In this document: piece by piece, positions 44,967 to 53,665 of the stretch | Layout: each line of letters starts with the position of its first letter | Position numbering within the stretch: the first letter of the stretch is position 1 | Made by a program: the position numbers and the translations under genes | Assembly (NCBI RefSeq): GCF_904063065.1 | Contig: NZ_CAJFCL010000003.1 | Location: 248,001 to 312,000, forward strand | Direction of reading: 5' to 3' | DNA: 64,000 nucleotides | Origin: Pseudomonas paraversuta | Lineage (GTDB): Bacteria > Pseudomonadota > Gammaproteobacteria > Pseudomonadales > Pseudomonadaceae | The notes under the pieces: model-generated | What the model saw: only the letters and a program-made list of their open reading frames with translations | What the model was told of the DNA's origin: nothing | The model's database searches: none

Positions 44967-46154
44967 TCAGCTGCGGTTATCTCCCACCAGACTCTCTACC
45001 GACGGCACCCGGGTATCGCTTTCCATTTGCGCGTCATGCTCGATCTGGTGGCTGAAGCGATCCAGTGAACCCTGGGCAGGCTGCGCGTCACTGGCAAATA
45101 CCGGCGGGCTCAGGATGTAAGCACCGAGCAATCGGCTCAACGCCGCCAGGCTGTCGATATGGGTTCGCTCATAACCGTGGGTCGCGTCACAACCGAATGC
45201 CAGCAAGGCGCAACGGATGTCATGCCCGGCGGTCACCGCCGAATGCGCATCGCTGAAGTAGTAACGGAACATATCGCGGCGTACCGGCAGCTCGTTTTCG
45301 GCGGCCAGGCCCAGCAAGTGCCGCGACAAGTGATAGTCGTACGGCCCCCCCGAATCCTGCATCGCCACACTCACGGCGTGTTCGCTGGAATGCTGACCCG
45401 GTGCCACCGGGGCAATATCAATCCCGACGAATTCGCTAACATCCCATGGCAAAGCCGCAGCCGCACCGCTACCGGTTTCTTCGGTGATGGTGAACAGTGG
45501 ATGGCAGTCAATCAACGGTTGTACACCGCTGTCGACAATGGCCTTCAAGGCCGCGAGCAAGGCCGCTACACCCGCCTTGTCGTCCAGATGCCGGGCACTG
45601 ATATGGCCGCTTTCGGTGAATTCCGGCAGCGGGTCAAACGCGACATAGTCGCCAATATTCACCCCCAGTGAGTCGCAATCTGCGCGAGTCGCGCAGTAGG
45701 CATCCAGGCGTAACTCAATGTGGTCCCAACTGATCGGCAGTTCATCCACCCCGGTGTTGAATGCATGCCCTGAAGCCATCAGAGGCAGGACACTGCCGCG
45801 AATCACTCCGTTGTCGGTAAACAGACTGACACGGCTGCCCTCGGCAAAGCGGCTGGACCAGCAACCCACAGGCGCCAGGATCAACCGTCCGTTGTCCTTG
45901 ATCGCCCGTACGCTGGCGCCGATGGTGTCCAGATGCGCCGAAACGGCGCGATCCGGGCTGTTTTTCTGACCTTTGAGGGTCGCGCGCAACGTGCCGCGAC
46001 GGGTCAGTTCAAAAGGAATGCCCAGCTCATCCAGGCGTTCGGCCACATAGCGCACGATGGTGTCGGTAAAACCGGTGGGGCTGGGAATGGCGAGCATTTC
46101 CAGGAGTACCCGTTGCAGGTAGTCGAGATCGGGTTCAGGGATGGTGCGATTCAT
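44967..46154 (-). CDS. NAGGN-locus M42-type metallopeptidase
   Basis: A 395-residue M42/M18-like metallopeptidase. Metal and catalytic marks: HLDTIG (first metal His), RHLDDKAG (bridging Asp), ITEETGSGA (general base Glu-Glu), and SDAHSAVTAGHD near the end. It is the third gene of the N-acetylglutaminylglutamine amide locus; its step in the pathway is not established, possibly dipeptide processing or turnover. A clear AGGAG lies 6 bases before the chosen ATG (MNRTIPEPDLDYL). An upstream in-frame extension of 50 residues would overlap ngg and is not conserved. A 73-base gap with a perfect hairpin separates it from ngg. Confidence 0.88.
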   Translation of the reverse strand: MNRTIPEPDLDYLQRVLLEMLAIPSPTGFTDTIVRYVAERLDELGIPFELTRRGTLRATLKGQKNSPDRAVSAHLDTIGASVRAIKDNGRLILAPVGCWSSRFAEGSRVSLFTDNGVIRGSVLPLMASGHAFNTGVDELPISWDHIELRLDAYCATRADCDSLGVNIGDYVAFDPLPEFTESGHISARHLDDKAGVAALLAALKAIVDSGVQPLIDCHPLFTITEETGSGAAAALPWDVSEFVGIDIAPVAPGQHSSEHAVSVAMQDSGGPYDYHLSRHLLGLAAENELPVRRDMFRYYFSDAHSAVTAGHDIRCALLAFGCDATHGYERTHIDSLAALSRLLGAYILSPPVFASDAQPAQGSLDRFSHQIEHDAQMESDTRVPSVESLVGDNRS

Positions 46155-46173
46155 AATGACTCCTGAGGTGAGG

Positions 46174-46200
46174 CCCGCCGCATCGCTGCGATGCGGCGGG
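46174..46200 (-). other. strong hairpin between ngg and the M42 gene
   Basis: CCCGCCGCATCG and CGATGCGGCGGG form a perfect 12-base stem with a 3-base loop. No T-run follows, so it probably stabilises or processes the mRNA or lowers expression of the third gene. Confidence 0.6.
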
Positions 46201-46227
46201 TTCCGGGTGACGTTCAGCGACGGTACT

Positions 46228-47973
46228 TCAGGGTGCCGGCTGACTGTGCGGGAACAACAAATCGATGAAGCGTTCGGCGGTGGGTTGTGGCTCGTGATTG
46301 GCAAGACCGGCCCGTTCGTTGGCTTCGATAAACACGTACTCGGGCTGATCGGCAGCCACCACCATCAAGTCCAGCCCGACCACCGGAATATCCAGCGCCC
46401 GTGCTGCACGGACTGCAGCGTCGGCCAGCACCGGGTGCAGAATGTCGGTCACGTCTTCAAGGCAGCCACCGGTGTGCAGGTTGGCCGTTCGGCGCACGTT
46501 CACTATCTGGCCAGTTGGCACAATACTGTCGTACTCGAAGCCCGCCGCCTGTACTGCGCGCAGGGTTTCGCCATCCAGCGGGATACGGCTTTCACCCTGG
46601 GTTGCGGCCTGGCGCCGTCGGCTTTGCGCTTCGATCAACTGGTCAACGCGGTGCAGGCCGTCACCAATAACCTGAGCAGGTCGGCGGATGGCGGCGGCGA
46701 CCACTTCAAAGCCGATCACCACAATGCGCAGATCGAGGCCTTCGTGGAAGCTTTCGAGCAAGACCCGGCTATCAAACCCGCGGGCCGTTTCAATGGCCTG
46801 CTGCACCTGTTCGATGGTTTCCAGATCCACCGCCACCCCATTGCCCTGTTCGCCATCCACAGGTTTGACCACCACCCGCGAGTGCTGCTCGAGAAACGCC
46901 AGATTGTCATCGGCATCGCTCGCCAGTTGCTGGCTCGGCACGTTCAGTCCCGTTTGGCTCAATACCTTGTGGGTCAGGCATTTGTCCTGACACAGGCTCA
47001 TGCTGATAGCGCTGGTCAAATCACTGAGTGATTCGCGGCAACGAATCCGTCGGCCGCCGTGGCTGAGGGTGAAAAGCCCGGCGCCAGCGTCATCGATCTG
47101 GACATCGATCCCGCGTTTGTAGGCCTCTTCAACCAGGATCCGCGCGTAAGGGTTGAGGCCGGCTTCGGGCCCCGGCCCCAGAAACAGCGGTTGGTTGATG
47201 CCGTTTTTGCGTTTGATGGTGAAGGTCGACAGGTTGCGAAAGCCCAGCTTGCTGTAGAGGCTCTTGGCCTGGGCGTTGTCGTGCAGCACGGACAAGTCGA
47301 GATAGCTCAGGCCCCGGCTCATGAAGTGCTCGATCAAATGGCGCACCAGCACTTCACCCACTCCGGGACGAGAGCACTGTGGATCGACTGCCAGGCACCA
47401 CAGGCTGCTGCCGTTTTCAGGGTCATGAAACGCCGTGTGGTGGTTCAAGCCCATCACACTGCCAATCACCGTGCCCGTGGCTTCATCTTCGGCGATCCAG
47501 TACACCGGCCCGCCCTGGTGGCGTGCGGTCAGCAGCTGCGGGTCGATGGGCAGCATATTGCGCGCCTGATACAGCGTGTTGACCGCATTCCAGTCAGCCT
47601 CACTTTGCACCCGGCGGATGCGGAACCCGCGGAACACCCTTGTGGCCGGGCGGTAGTCGGTAAACCACAGGCGCAAGGTGTCTGAGGGGTCGAGAAACAG
47701 CTGCTGCGGTGATTGCGCCAACACTTGCTGGGGCGCTGCAACGTAGAGCGCGATATCTCGCTCGCCGGTTTGCTCGTTCAGCAACTCGTTGGCCAGGCTG
47801 GCAGGATCAGGAAAGGTATGCCCGATCAGCAGTCGCCCCCAGCCGCAATGGATGGCCATGGGCTCTGCGCCCGGTTCACTGCCATCTTCGGCAAAACGGG
47901 CCTGCAGGCGTTCATAAGACGGCGCCTGGCCGCGTAACAAACGCTGGCTGTAGGCCGTAGCGAGGGGTTTCAT
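46228..47973 (-). CDS. ngg: N-acetylglutaminylglutamine synthetase
   Basis: A 581-residue two-domain enzyme of NAGGN osmolyte synthesis. Residues about 115-265 are a GNAT acetyltransferase (LWCLAVDPQCSRPGVGEVLVRHLI, SVLHDNAQAKSLYSKLGFRN). Residues about 285-575 form an ATP-grasp ligase (VVVKPVDGEQGNGVAVDL, VNVRRTANLHTGG, VFIEANERAGL). Together they acetylate and join two glutamines/glutamates. The gene starts three bases after the asnO stop. Confidence 0.94.
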   Translation of the reverse strand: MKPLATAYSQRLLRGQAPSYERLQARFAEDGSEPGAEPMAIHCGWGRLLIGHTFPDPASLANELLNEQTGERDIALYVAAPQQVLAQSPQQLFLDPSDTLRLWFTDYRPATRVFRGFRIRRVQSEADWNAVNTLYQARNMLPIDPQLLTARHQGGPVYWIAEDEATGTVIGSVMGLNHHTAFHDPENGSSLWCLAVDPQCSRPGVGEVLVRHLIEHFMSRGLSYLDLSVLHDNAQAKSLYSKLGFRNLSTFTIKRKNGINQPLFLGPGPEAGLNPYARILVEEAYKRGIDVQIDDAGAGLFTLSHGGRRIRCRESLSDLTSAISMSLCQDKCLTHKVLSQTGLNVPSQQLASDADDNLAFLEQHSRVVVKPVDGEQGNGVAVDLETIEQVQQAIETARGFDSRVLLESFHEGLDLRIVVIGFEVVAAAIRRPAQVIGDGLHRVDQLIEAQSRRRQAATQGESRIPLDGETLRAVQAAGFEYDSIVPTGQIVNVRRTANLHTGGCLEDVTDILHPVLADAAVRAARALDIPVVGLDLMVVAADQPEYVFIEANERAGLANHEPQPTAERFIDLLFPHSQPAP

Positions 47974-47976
47974 TGA

Positions 47977-49749
47977 TTAGATTCCTTGTTCGCTCAACCA
48001 CAGGTTCAAAGCAGCCAGTTGCCACAGCTTGGAACCATTGAGGGGTGTCAGTTGACCTTGCGGGTTGGTCAGTAGCTGATCGAGCATGGCGGGTTGAAAC
48101 AGCCCTCGATCCTGGCTCGGGTCCAGCAGCAGGTCGCGCACCCAATCAAGGGTATTGCCTTGCAGATGCTTGAGACCGGGCACCGGAAAGTAACCTTTTT
48201 TGCGGTCGATCACTTCACTGGGGATAACCAGTCGTGCGGCTTCCTTGAGCACCTGCTTGCCGCCATCGGGCAGCTTGAAGCGTGCGGGAATTCGCGCCGA
48301 AAGTTCGGCCAGCCGGTAGTCGAGAAATGGCGTGCGGGCTTCAAGGCCCCAGGCCATGGTCATGTTGTCGACCCGTTTGACCGGGTCATCCACCAGCATC
48401 ACCGTGCTGTCCAGGCGCAAGGCCTTGTCCACTCCGGCATTCGCCCCCGGTTGGGCGAAATGCTCGCGTACATAATCGCCGGCCGCGTCATTGGCCGTCA
48501 GCCAGCGGGGCTGCACTGTGGCTTTGTATTCGTCATAACTGCGGTCGAAGAAGGCTTCACGGTAAGCGGCGTATGGATCGCTGGCGCCGTCGACTTGCGG
48601 GTACCAGTGATAACCGGCGAACAGCTCGTCAGCACCCTGACCGCTCTGCACCACCTTGCAATGTTTGGCCACTTCGCGAGACAGCAAATAAAAGGCGATG
48701 CAGTCGTGGCTGACCATCGGCTCGCTCATGGCGCGGAAGGCCGCCGGCAGTTGCTCGATGATTTCATGTTCGCCAATGCGCAGTTGGTGATGGCGAGTGC
48801 CGTAATGCCTGGCGATCAAGTCCGAATACTGGAATTCGTCCCCGCGTTCGCCGCCTGCGTCCTCAAAGCCGATGGAAAAAGTCGACAGGTCCTGTACCCC
48901 AACATCCCGCAGCAAGCCCACCAGCAAGCTGGAGTCGACGCCGCCCGAGAGCAGCACGCCAACATCCACGGCAGCGCGCTGGCGAATGGCTACGGCCTCG
49001 CGGGTGCTGTCCAGAACGCGGTCGCGCCAGTCTTCCAGGGTCAGATTTTGCTCATCGGCGTGGGGCCCGTAGGGCAGGGTCCACCAGGTTTTTTGCTCGG
49101 TCTGCCCATTGGCCTTGATCCGCATCCAAGTGGCCGGCGGCAGTTTTTCGATACCGGCAATCAGGGTACGCGGTGCAGGCACCACGGCATGGAAATTCAG
49201 GTAGTGATTGAGTGCGACCGGGTCGAGCATCGGGCTGATATCACCGCCCTTGAGCAGTGCCGGCAGAGTCGAGGCAAAGCGCAGGCGTTCGCCGGTCCGC
49301 GACAAGTACAGCGGCTTTACGCCCAGGCGGTCGCGGGCTATGAACAGCGACTGGCTGTCACGCTCCCAGATGGCAAAGGCAAACATGCCATTGAGCTTGG
49401 GCAGTAACGCTTCGCCCCAGGCGTGATAGCCCTTGAGCAGCACTTCGGTGTCACCGTCGGAGTAAAACCCGTAGCCGAGGCTTTCGAGCTCGGCCCGCAG
49501 TTCGGGGAAATTATAAATGGCGCCGTTGAACGCCAGGGACAAACCCAGTTGGCTGTCGACCATCGGCTGCGCCGAGCCGTCTGACAGGTCCATGATTTTC
49601 AGCCTGCGGTGGCCGAGGGCTATCGGTCCCTGACTGTGAAAACCCCAGGCGTCGGGCCCACGGGGTGCCAGGTGATGGGTGATGCGTTCGATGGCTGCCA
49701 GGTCGGCAGGTTGATGATCAAAACGTAACTCTCCAGCTAATCCGCACAT
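47977..49749 (-). CDS. asnO: N-acetylglutaminylglutamine amidotransferase (AsnB-like)
   Basis: A 590-residue class II glutamine amidotransferase of the asparagine-synthetase family. The nucleophile Cys2 opens the protein (MCGLAGELRFD), and RGPDAWGF and LAFNGAIYNFPELRAEL complete the glutaminase domain. The synthetase domain carries the PP-loop VLLSGGVDSSLLVGLL (about 262). It makes the C-terminal amide of the dipeptide NAGGN, an osmoprotectant known in P. aeruginosa and Sinorhizobium. It is the first gene of the operon. Confidence 0.93.
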   Translation of the reverse strand: MCGLAGELRFDHQPADLAAIERITHHLAPRGPDAWGFHSQGPIALGHRRLKIMDLSDGSAQPMVDSQLGLSLAFNGAIYNFPELRAELESLGYGFYSDGDTEVLLKGYHAWGEALLPKLNGMFAFAIWERDSQSLFIARDRLGVKPLYLSRTGERLRFASTLPALLKGGDISPMLDPVALNHYLNFHAVVPAPRTLIAGIEKLPPATWMRIKANGQTEQKTWWTLPYGPHADEQNLTLEDWRDRVLDSTREAVAIRQRAAVDVGVLLSGGVDSSLLVGLLRDVGVQDLSTFSIGFEDAGGERGDEFQYSDLIARHYGTRHHQLRIGEHEIIEQLPAAFRAMSEPMVSHDCIAFYLLSREVAKHCKVVQSGQGADELFAGYHWYPQVDGASDPYAAYREAFFDRSYDEYKATVQPRWLTANDAAGDYVREHFAQPGANAGVDKALRLDSTVMLVDDPVKRVDNMTMAWGLEARTPFLDYRLAELSARIPARFKLPDGGKQVLKEAARLVIPSEVIDRKKGYFPVPGLKHLQGNTLDWVRDLLLDPSQDRGLFQPAMLDQLLTNPQGQLTPLNGSKLWQLAALNLWLSEQGI

Positions 49750-49784
49750 GTTGCTTTAACCCTTTCAAAGCCGGGCCTGTCGCG

Positions 49785-49970
49785 CTACTGCTGCTGTTCA
49801 AGCAGGATTTTTCTACGCTTTCGCAGCATGTCAGGCGTCTCAACTCCTCTCAGTTGATCGGGAGAGGTGATCCACCTGGCATCGGTTGCAAGCAGTATCG
49901 GAACGCTATGCCCTGGCATTGCAAAATGCTGATAACCAGTAGCGTTCAGGCCCTGTTTCGGATCGGACAT
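49785..49970 (-). CDS. short ORF of 61 codons before asnO, uncertain
   Basis: A 61-residue frame (MSDPKQGLNATGYQHFAMPG, Arg/Lys-rich tail MLRKRRKILLEQQQ) ends 35 bases before asnO. The ribosome site is weak and codon use only moderate. I do not recognise the product. It could be a real small protein of the osmotic-stress operon or a chance frame in its leader. Confidence 0.3.
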   Translation of the reverse strand: MSDPKQGLNATGYQHFAMPGHSVPILLATDARWITSPDQLRGVETPDMLRKRRKILLEQQQ

Positions 49971-50487
49971 AGCGCTCTGACCTGTCTCCCGATCCTTCCG
50001 GCGCAAAAGCGCAGTCAGAGCGCGCCGCCGTAAGTAGTCTGGGTTTTTCGAGTGCCTGCATGCCGTGATCGTTCAATAAAACTTTACCGGCGGTGCTGGT
50101 TTTGTCCTTTGCCGGGCTTGGGCTAAAGGCCGAAATGCATGGATATGTTTCGCTGCGGCGCAGCAACAAAACACCAAAAGCAGGCATGGGTGCGCCTGTT
50201 GCATTGGTTCGGCGGCAAGCCGTATCAAGGGTTTGATGATGGGCGCTGACAGACAGGCCGGGCGGCTTTACTGAAACCTGATCGTGGATCGCCGGGCACT
50301 GAAGCCAGGGCTGTTCACAGGCAAATGAAGTGTCACTGGAGTAAAAACCCCGGGCAGGCATTGCGCGAACCGGACATTTCAAGCGGCAGGGGGCGACTAT
50401 GAAATGCTGATGGCAACACAGGCGTTCGGGCAAAAAAAATGCCGGATTTATCTTTTAGAGGGGGGCGCTATCTCGCTCTGGCATGGC
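49971..50487. promoter_or_regulatory. upstream region of the NAGGN locus
   Basis: About 515 bases hold no convincing gene. This must contain the osmotically controlled promoter of asnO. A hairpin-like GGGCAAAAAAAATGCC (50428-50446) lies near the response-regulator gene and may be a weak terminator for it. Confidence 0.5.
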
Positions 50488-51270
50488 TCAGTAGGCTGGC
50501 GCTCGCGGGTTGGATCTGGAGTTGCCCGGGGTAAGGGCCAGCGCCAATTGTGTCCGGTTACTCATATCAGTCAGGCGCAACACTTGTGATACATAGAGTT
50601 TTACAGTGTTTTCTGTAATACCCATTTCACAGGCAATCTGAAAGTTTGTCTGGCCCGTACTGACCAGTTTTGCAACTTCCAGCTGGCGCGGTGACAGTTG
50701 ATCGAAGACGTTCGGTGCTACCTCGGCGCAGAAGTTAGCCCTGTCTGCAATCAGGTTTGTAGCGGCACTGGCCTGCTGCGCCTTGCCGATATCCTTGGAC
50801 AGGTCGTTGATCGAATCGATCAGGCTATACAGCTTCTCACTCAGGTGCCCAAGGTCCTGGTTACCTGCTTGCCGATCGTCAAGGGCTTTCTCCCGACGCT
50901 TGAGGCCTGCCAGCAGCTCGTGAAGATCCACCGGCTTCTGGTAGTAATCAGAGAAGCCTTCACGCAAGGCCCGGATTACGTCTTGTTTGTCGCCATGGCC
51001 GGTCAGCATGATTGCCTCAAAGGCGCGGGTCTTGCCTGCCACCAGCCTCAAGGCCTGGACCAGCTCGACACCATCGTATTCGGGCATCAGTAAATCGCAC
51101 AGCACCAGGCTGATCGAGGGGTCGTCGTGGAACAGTTGAATGGCCTGGCGACTGGAATGACAGGGCACACAGGTGTAGCCACTGCCTTCCAGAAACTCGC
51201 AGAGCTCATCAACAATGAAGAGGTCGTCGTCGACTACAAGTATTTTTTTTTGAGGCGAAAAATAAGACAC
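50488..51270 (-). CDS. response regulator, REC plus LuxR-type HTH
   Basis: A 260-residue two-component regulator. The receiver (1-125) has the acidic pocket LVVDDDLF (D14-D16), phospho-acceptor D59 (LVLCDLLMPEYDG) and the K near YYQKPVDL. A coiled-coil-like linker (about 130-180) leads to the LuxR helix-turn-helix (LSPRQLEVAKLVSTGQTNFQIACEMGITENTVKLYVSQVL). The start is GTG with GGAG at 6 bases. No histidine kinase gene lies nearby. It is encoded upstream of and in the same direction as asnO, so it may or may not regulate the osmolyte locus; target and signal are unknown. Confidence 0.88.
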   Translation of the reverse strand: MSYFSPQKKILVVDDDLFIVDELCEFLEGSGYTCVPCHSSRQAIQLFHDDPSISLVLCDLLMPEYDGVELVQALRLVAGKTRAFEAIMLTGHGDKQDVIRALREGFSDYYQKPVDLHELLAGLKRREKALDDRQAGNQDLGHLSEKLYSLIDSINDLSKDIGKAQQASAATNLIADRANFCAEVAPNVFDQLSPRQLEVAKLVSTGQTNFQIACEMGITENTVKLYVSQVLRLTDMSNRTQLALALTPGNSRSNPRAPAY

Positions 51271-51502
51271 ACGCTACTCCATGTTTGGCGAGTTAAAGTT
51301 TTGCCGGACATGGATTGTAGAGCAGTTGGTCAGACGGAATCTGGCTGATCAGAGCCCAGATGTTCCAGAAGTTGCAGGCCAGTTCTCAACAATGAAAATT
51401 TCAGACCCGATTTTTGTGCACTGGGCAGGCAAATCGTCGCGCCAGCCTTGTCAGGGCTGGCAGACGTTCAGGCCGGGCTGATCAGCTAGGTATGCGGCGC
51501 AA

Positions 51503-51536
51503 GAAAAAACCTGGCAGCAGCATTCGGGTCGCTGCC
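51503..51536 (-). terminator. Rho-independent terminator of mnmC
   Basis: GGCAGC and GCTGCC (51513-51518 with 51531-51536) form the stem, followed by a run of six T on the minus strand. It is 14 bases past the mnmC stop. Confidence 0.7.
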
Positions 51537-51549
51537 GGATTGCCGCCGG

Positions 51550-53526
51550 CTACAGCCTTTTGACCAATGCCCGCACCGCGAAGCGGGCCGGGTGGCAGGC
51601 CTCGGCGATACTGCGGGGCACGGGCATGGGTTCGTGGTTGATCCAGGCGGCAAGCATTTCCCCGGACAAGGGTGCTGTGATCAGGCCCCGGGAACCGTGG
51701 CCGCTATTCACATACAGGCCCTCCAGCCAGGGGCAGGGGGTATCCGGAACCTGACGGGCGTCTTTGCTTAATGCGCCATATGCCAGGGCAAATGCCTGCG
51801 GTTCAACCAGTGGGCCCACGATCGGCAAGTAGTCCGGGCTGGTGCAGCGAAAGGCGGCCCAGCCTTGCAGCGATTGGGGGTCCAGTTGCTCGCCCAGCCG
51901 CGTTGCCAGATCGGGTGAAATTTCTTCCAGCAGATCCAGATTGCCCTGATGGCCCTCGGGGGTAGTGGTCAAATCTTCGTTATGGAAATCGAAACTGGCC
52001 CCCAGGGTATGTTCGCCGAGCCGGCCAGGGGCCACATAACCCTCGGCGCAGACCACGGTCTTGAGCACGCTGCTGGCAGGGGTTTGGGCGAGTTGGGTGA
52101 TTTGCCCGCGTATCCGTTTGAGCGGCAGTGCGCTGCTGGCGGGGAAACGCTTGACCTCTGCTGCACCGGCCAGCACCACCACCGGTGCGCAGGCCAGCAC
52201 CTTGTCATCCTGGCAGGCCTGCCACTGGCCCTCGACTCTGTGCAGTTGCAATACGTCATGGTGGGTCAGCACCTGGACATTGGGGTGCAGGGCCTGGAAC
52301 CGGCACAGCGCGGGAGGGTGGACCCAGCCACCTTCGGGGTAGAACAGACCGCCGTGGGCCAGTTCAATCCCGGCCAGTGCCTGTGCCTGGGGCTGGCCGA
52401 GCAAATGCACCAGTGCCGGGGGGAAGGCTGCAGCCAGTTGCGCCTGACGCTCGGCTTCCTTGGCACTGAAGCCCAGTTGCAGCACGCCACAGTCATCCCA
52501 GTCGCGTCCGCGCTGCAGGTTTTCCAGCAAGCGACGGGTGTAACCGAAACCACTGACAATCATTTGTGACAGCGTCGTTCCGTGGGCTGAAAGCTTGAGA
52601 TAGAGCACCCCCTGCGGATTGCCAGATGCCTCTTTGGCCAGTCGCTCGTGGCGCTCCAGCAAGCACACCTGCCATCCACGGCGGGCCAGGCTGTTGGCAG
52701 TGGCGCACCCCGACAGACCACCGCCAATCACCAGCGCTTTACGTTCACCGCCGACCCGGGGCGGGCGGGCGTACCAGGGTTTGATGCCGCTGCTCGCCAA
52801 CGGATGCTCAGGCAAACCGGCGAAGGTTCCCCGCAGGATCTCCCATTTATGGCCGATGCCGGGTGTTCGACGCATCTTGAATCCAGCTTCGTTCAACGCC
52901 CGGCGGACCCAGCCGGTGCTGGTGAAGGTACTGATGGTCGAGTCTGGTGCTGCCAGGCGAGCCAGTTGCGCGAACAGCTCCGGGGTCCACATCTGCGGAT
53001 TTTTTGCCGGCGCAAAGCCGTCGAGAAACCATGCATCAATGCGCGCATCCAGTTGCGGCAGTTGTTCCAGCACATCGCCAATCAGCAGCGTGAGGGTGAC
53101 CCGGCCATTGGCCAGGGTCAGGGTCTGGAACCCGGGGTGAATCGCATAATAGGCGGCCAGCAATTGTTCGCTGTAGGTGGCGAGCTCTGGCCACAGGGCG
53201 AGGGCTCGCTGCAAATCCTCACGGGTCAGGGGGTATTTTTCGACGCTAATAAAGTGCAGGCGTGCATCAGGGTGTGCGACCTGATCAAACAACTGCCAGG
53301 CACACAGAAAATTCAGGCCCGTGCCGAAGCCGGTTTCGCCGATAACCAGTTGCTCATTGGCGGGCAGGGCAGAGAAACGCTGCTGCAGGGCGTTCTGTTC
53401 AATAAAGACATAGCGGGTTTCTTCGAGACCGGATTTGTCCGAAAAATACACGTCATCAAACACCCGTGAATGGGGGCGGCCTTGGTCATCCCAGTCAATC
53501 TGGGCATTGGGCATTTCAGTAGTCAT
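51550..53526 (-). CDS. mnmC: bifunctional tRNA 5-(methylaminomethyl)-2-thiouridine enzyme MnmC
   Basis: A 658-residue two-domain tRNA modification enzyme. The N-terminal SAM methyltransferase (about 1-240) has GETGFGTGLNFL and DAWFLDGFAPAKNP; the C-terminal FAD oxidase (about 260-640) starts VIGGGLSGCATANSLARRGW. It removes the carboxymethyl from cmnm5U34 and methylates the nm5U34, finishing mnm5s2U34 with MnmA (in this window) supplying the sulfur. The first ATG (MTTEMPNAQIDW) is used. Confidence 0.95.
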   Translation of the reverse strand: MTTEMPNAQIDWDDQGRPHSRVFDDVYFSDKSGLEETRYVFIEQNALQQRFSALPANEQLVIGETGFGTGLNFLCAWQLFDQVAHPDARLHFISVEKYPLTREDLQRALALWPELATYSEQLLAAYYAIHPGFQTLTLANGRVTLTLLIGDVLEQLPQLDARIDAWFLDGFAPAKNPQMWTPELFAQLARLAAPDSTISTFTSTGWVRRALNEAGFKMRRTPGIGHKWEILRGTFAGLPEHPLASSGIKPWYARPPRVGGERKALVIGGGLSGCATANSLARRGWQVCLLERHERLAKEASGNPQGVLYLKLSAHGTTLSQMIVSGFGYTRRLLENLQRGRDWDDCGVLQLGFSAKEAERQAQLAAAFPPALVHLLGQPQAQALAGIELAHGGLFYPEGGWVHPPALCRFQALHPNVQVLTHHDVLQLHRVEGQWQACQDDKVLACAPVVVLAGAAEVKRFPASSALPLKRIRGQITQLAQTPASSVLKTVVCAEGYVAPGRLGEHTLGASFDFHNEDLTTTPEGHQGNLDLLEEISPDLATRLGEQLDPQSLQGWAAFRCTSPDYLPIVGPLVEPQAFALAYGALSKDARQVPDTPCPWLEGLYVNSGHGSRGLITAPLSGEMLAAWINHEPMPVPRSIAEACHPARFAVRALVKRL

Positions 53527-53665
53527 GTGCGGCTCGGCAACGGCAAGGCGGCCATTCTAGCTGATCAGCAACAGCGGCACTGACCCATGACAAGGTTATG
53601 CGGTTTGTTCCGGCGCAGGCATGAGCAATCCGCTAGTCTTGTGACACTTGTCCAGGGAGCTTTCC

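Noticed and set aside
44868-45068. 66-codon frame MYVHQKLAWFEN... after cysG
   Set aside because: It starts with the duplicated cysG tail, then runs through a REPIN and into the antisense of the M42 gene; not a gene.
49785-50433. Larger 175-codon frame 49906-50433 upstream of asnO
   Set aside because: Cys/Pro/Ser-rich, no ribosome site, no recognisable domain, and overlaps the likely asnO promoter region.
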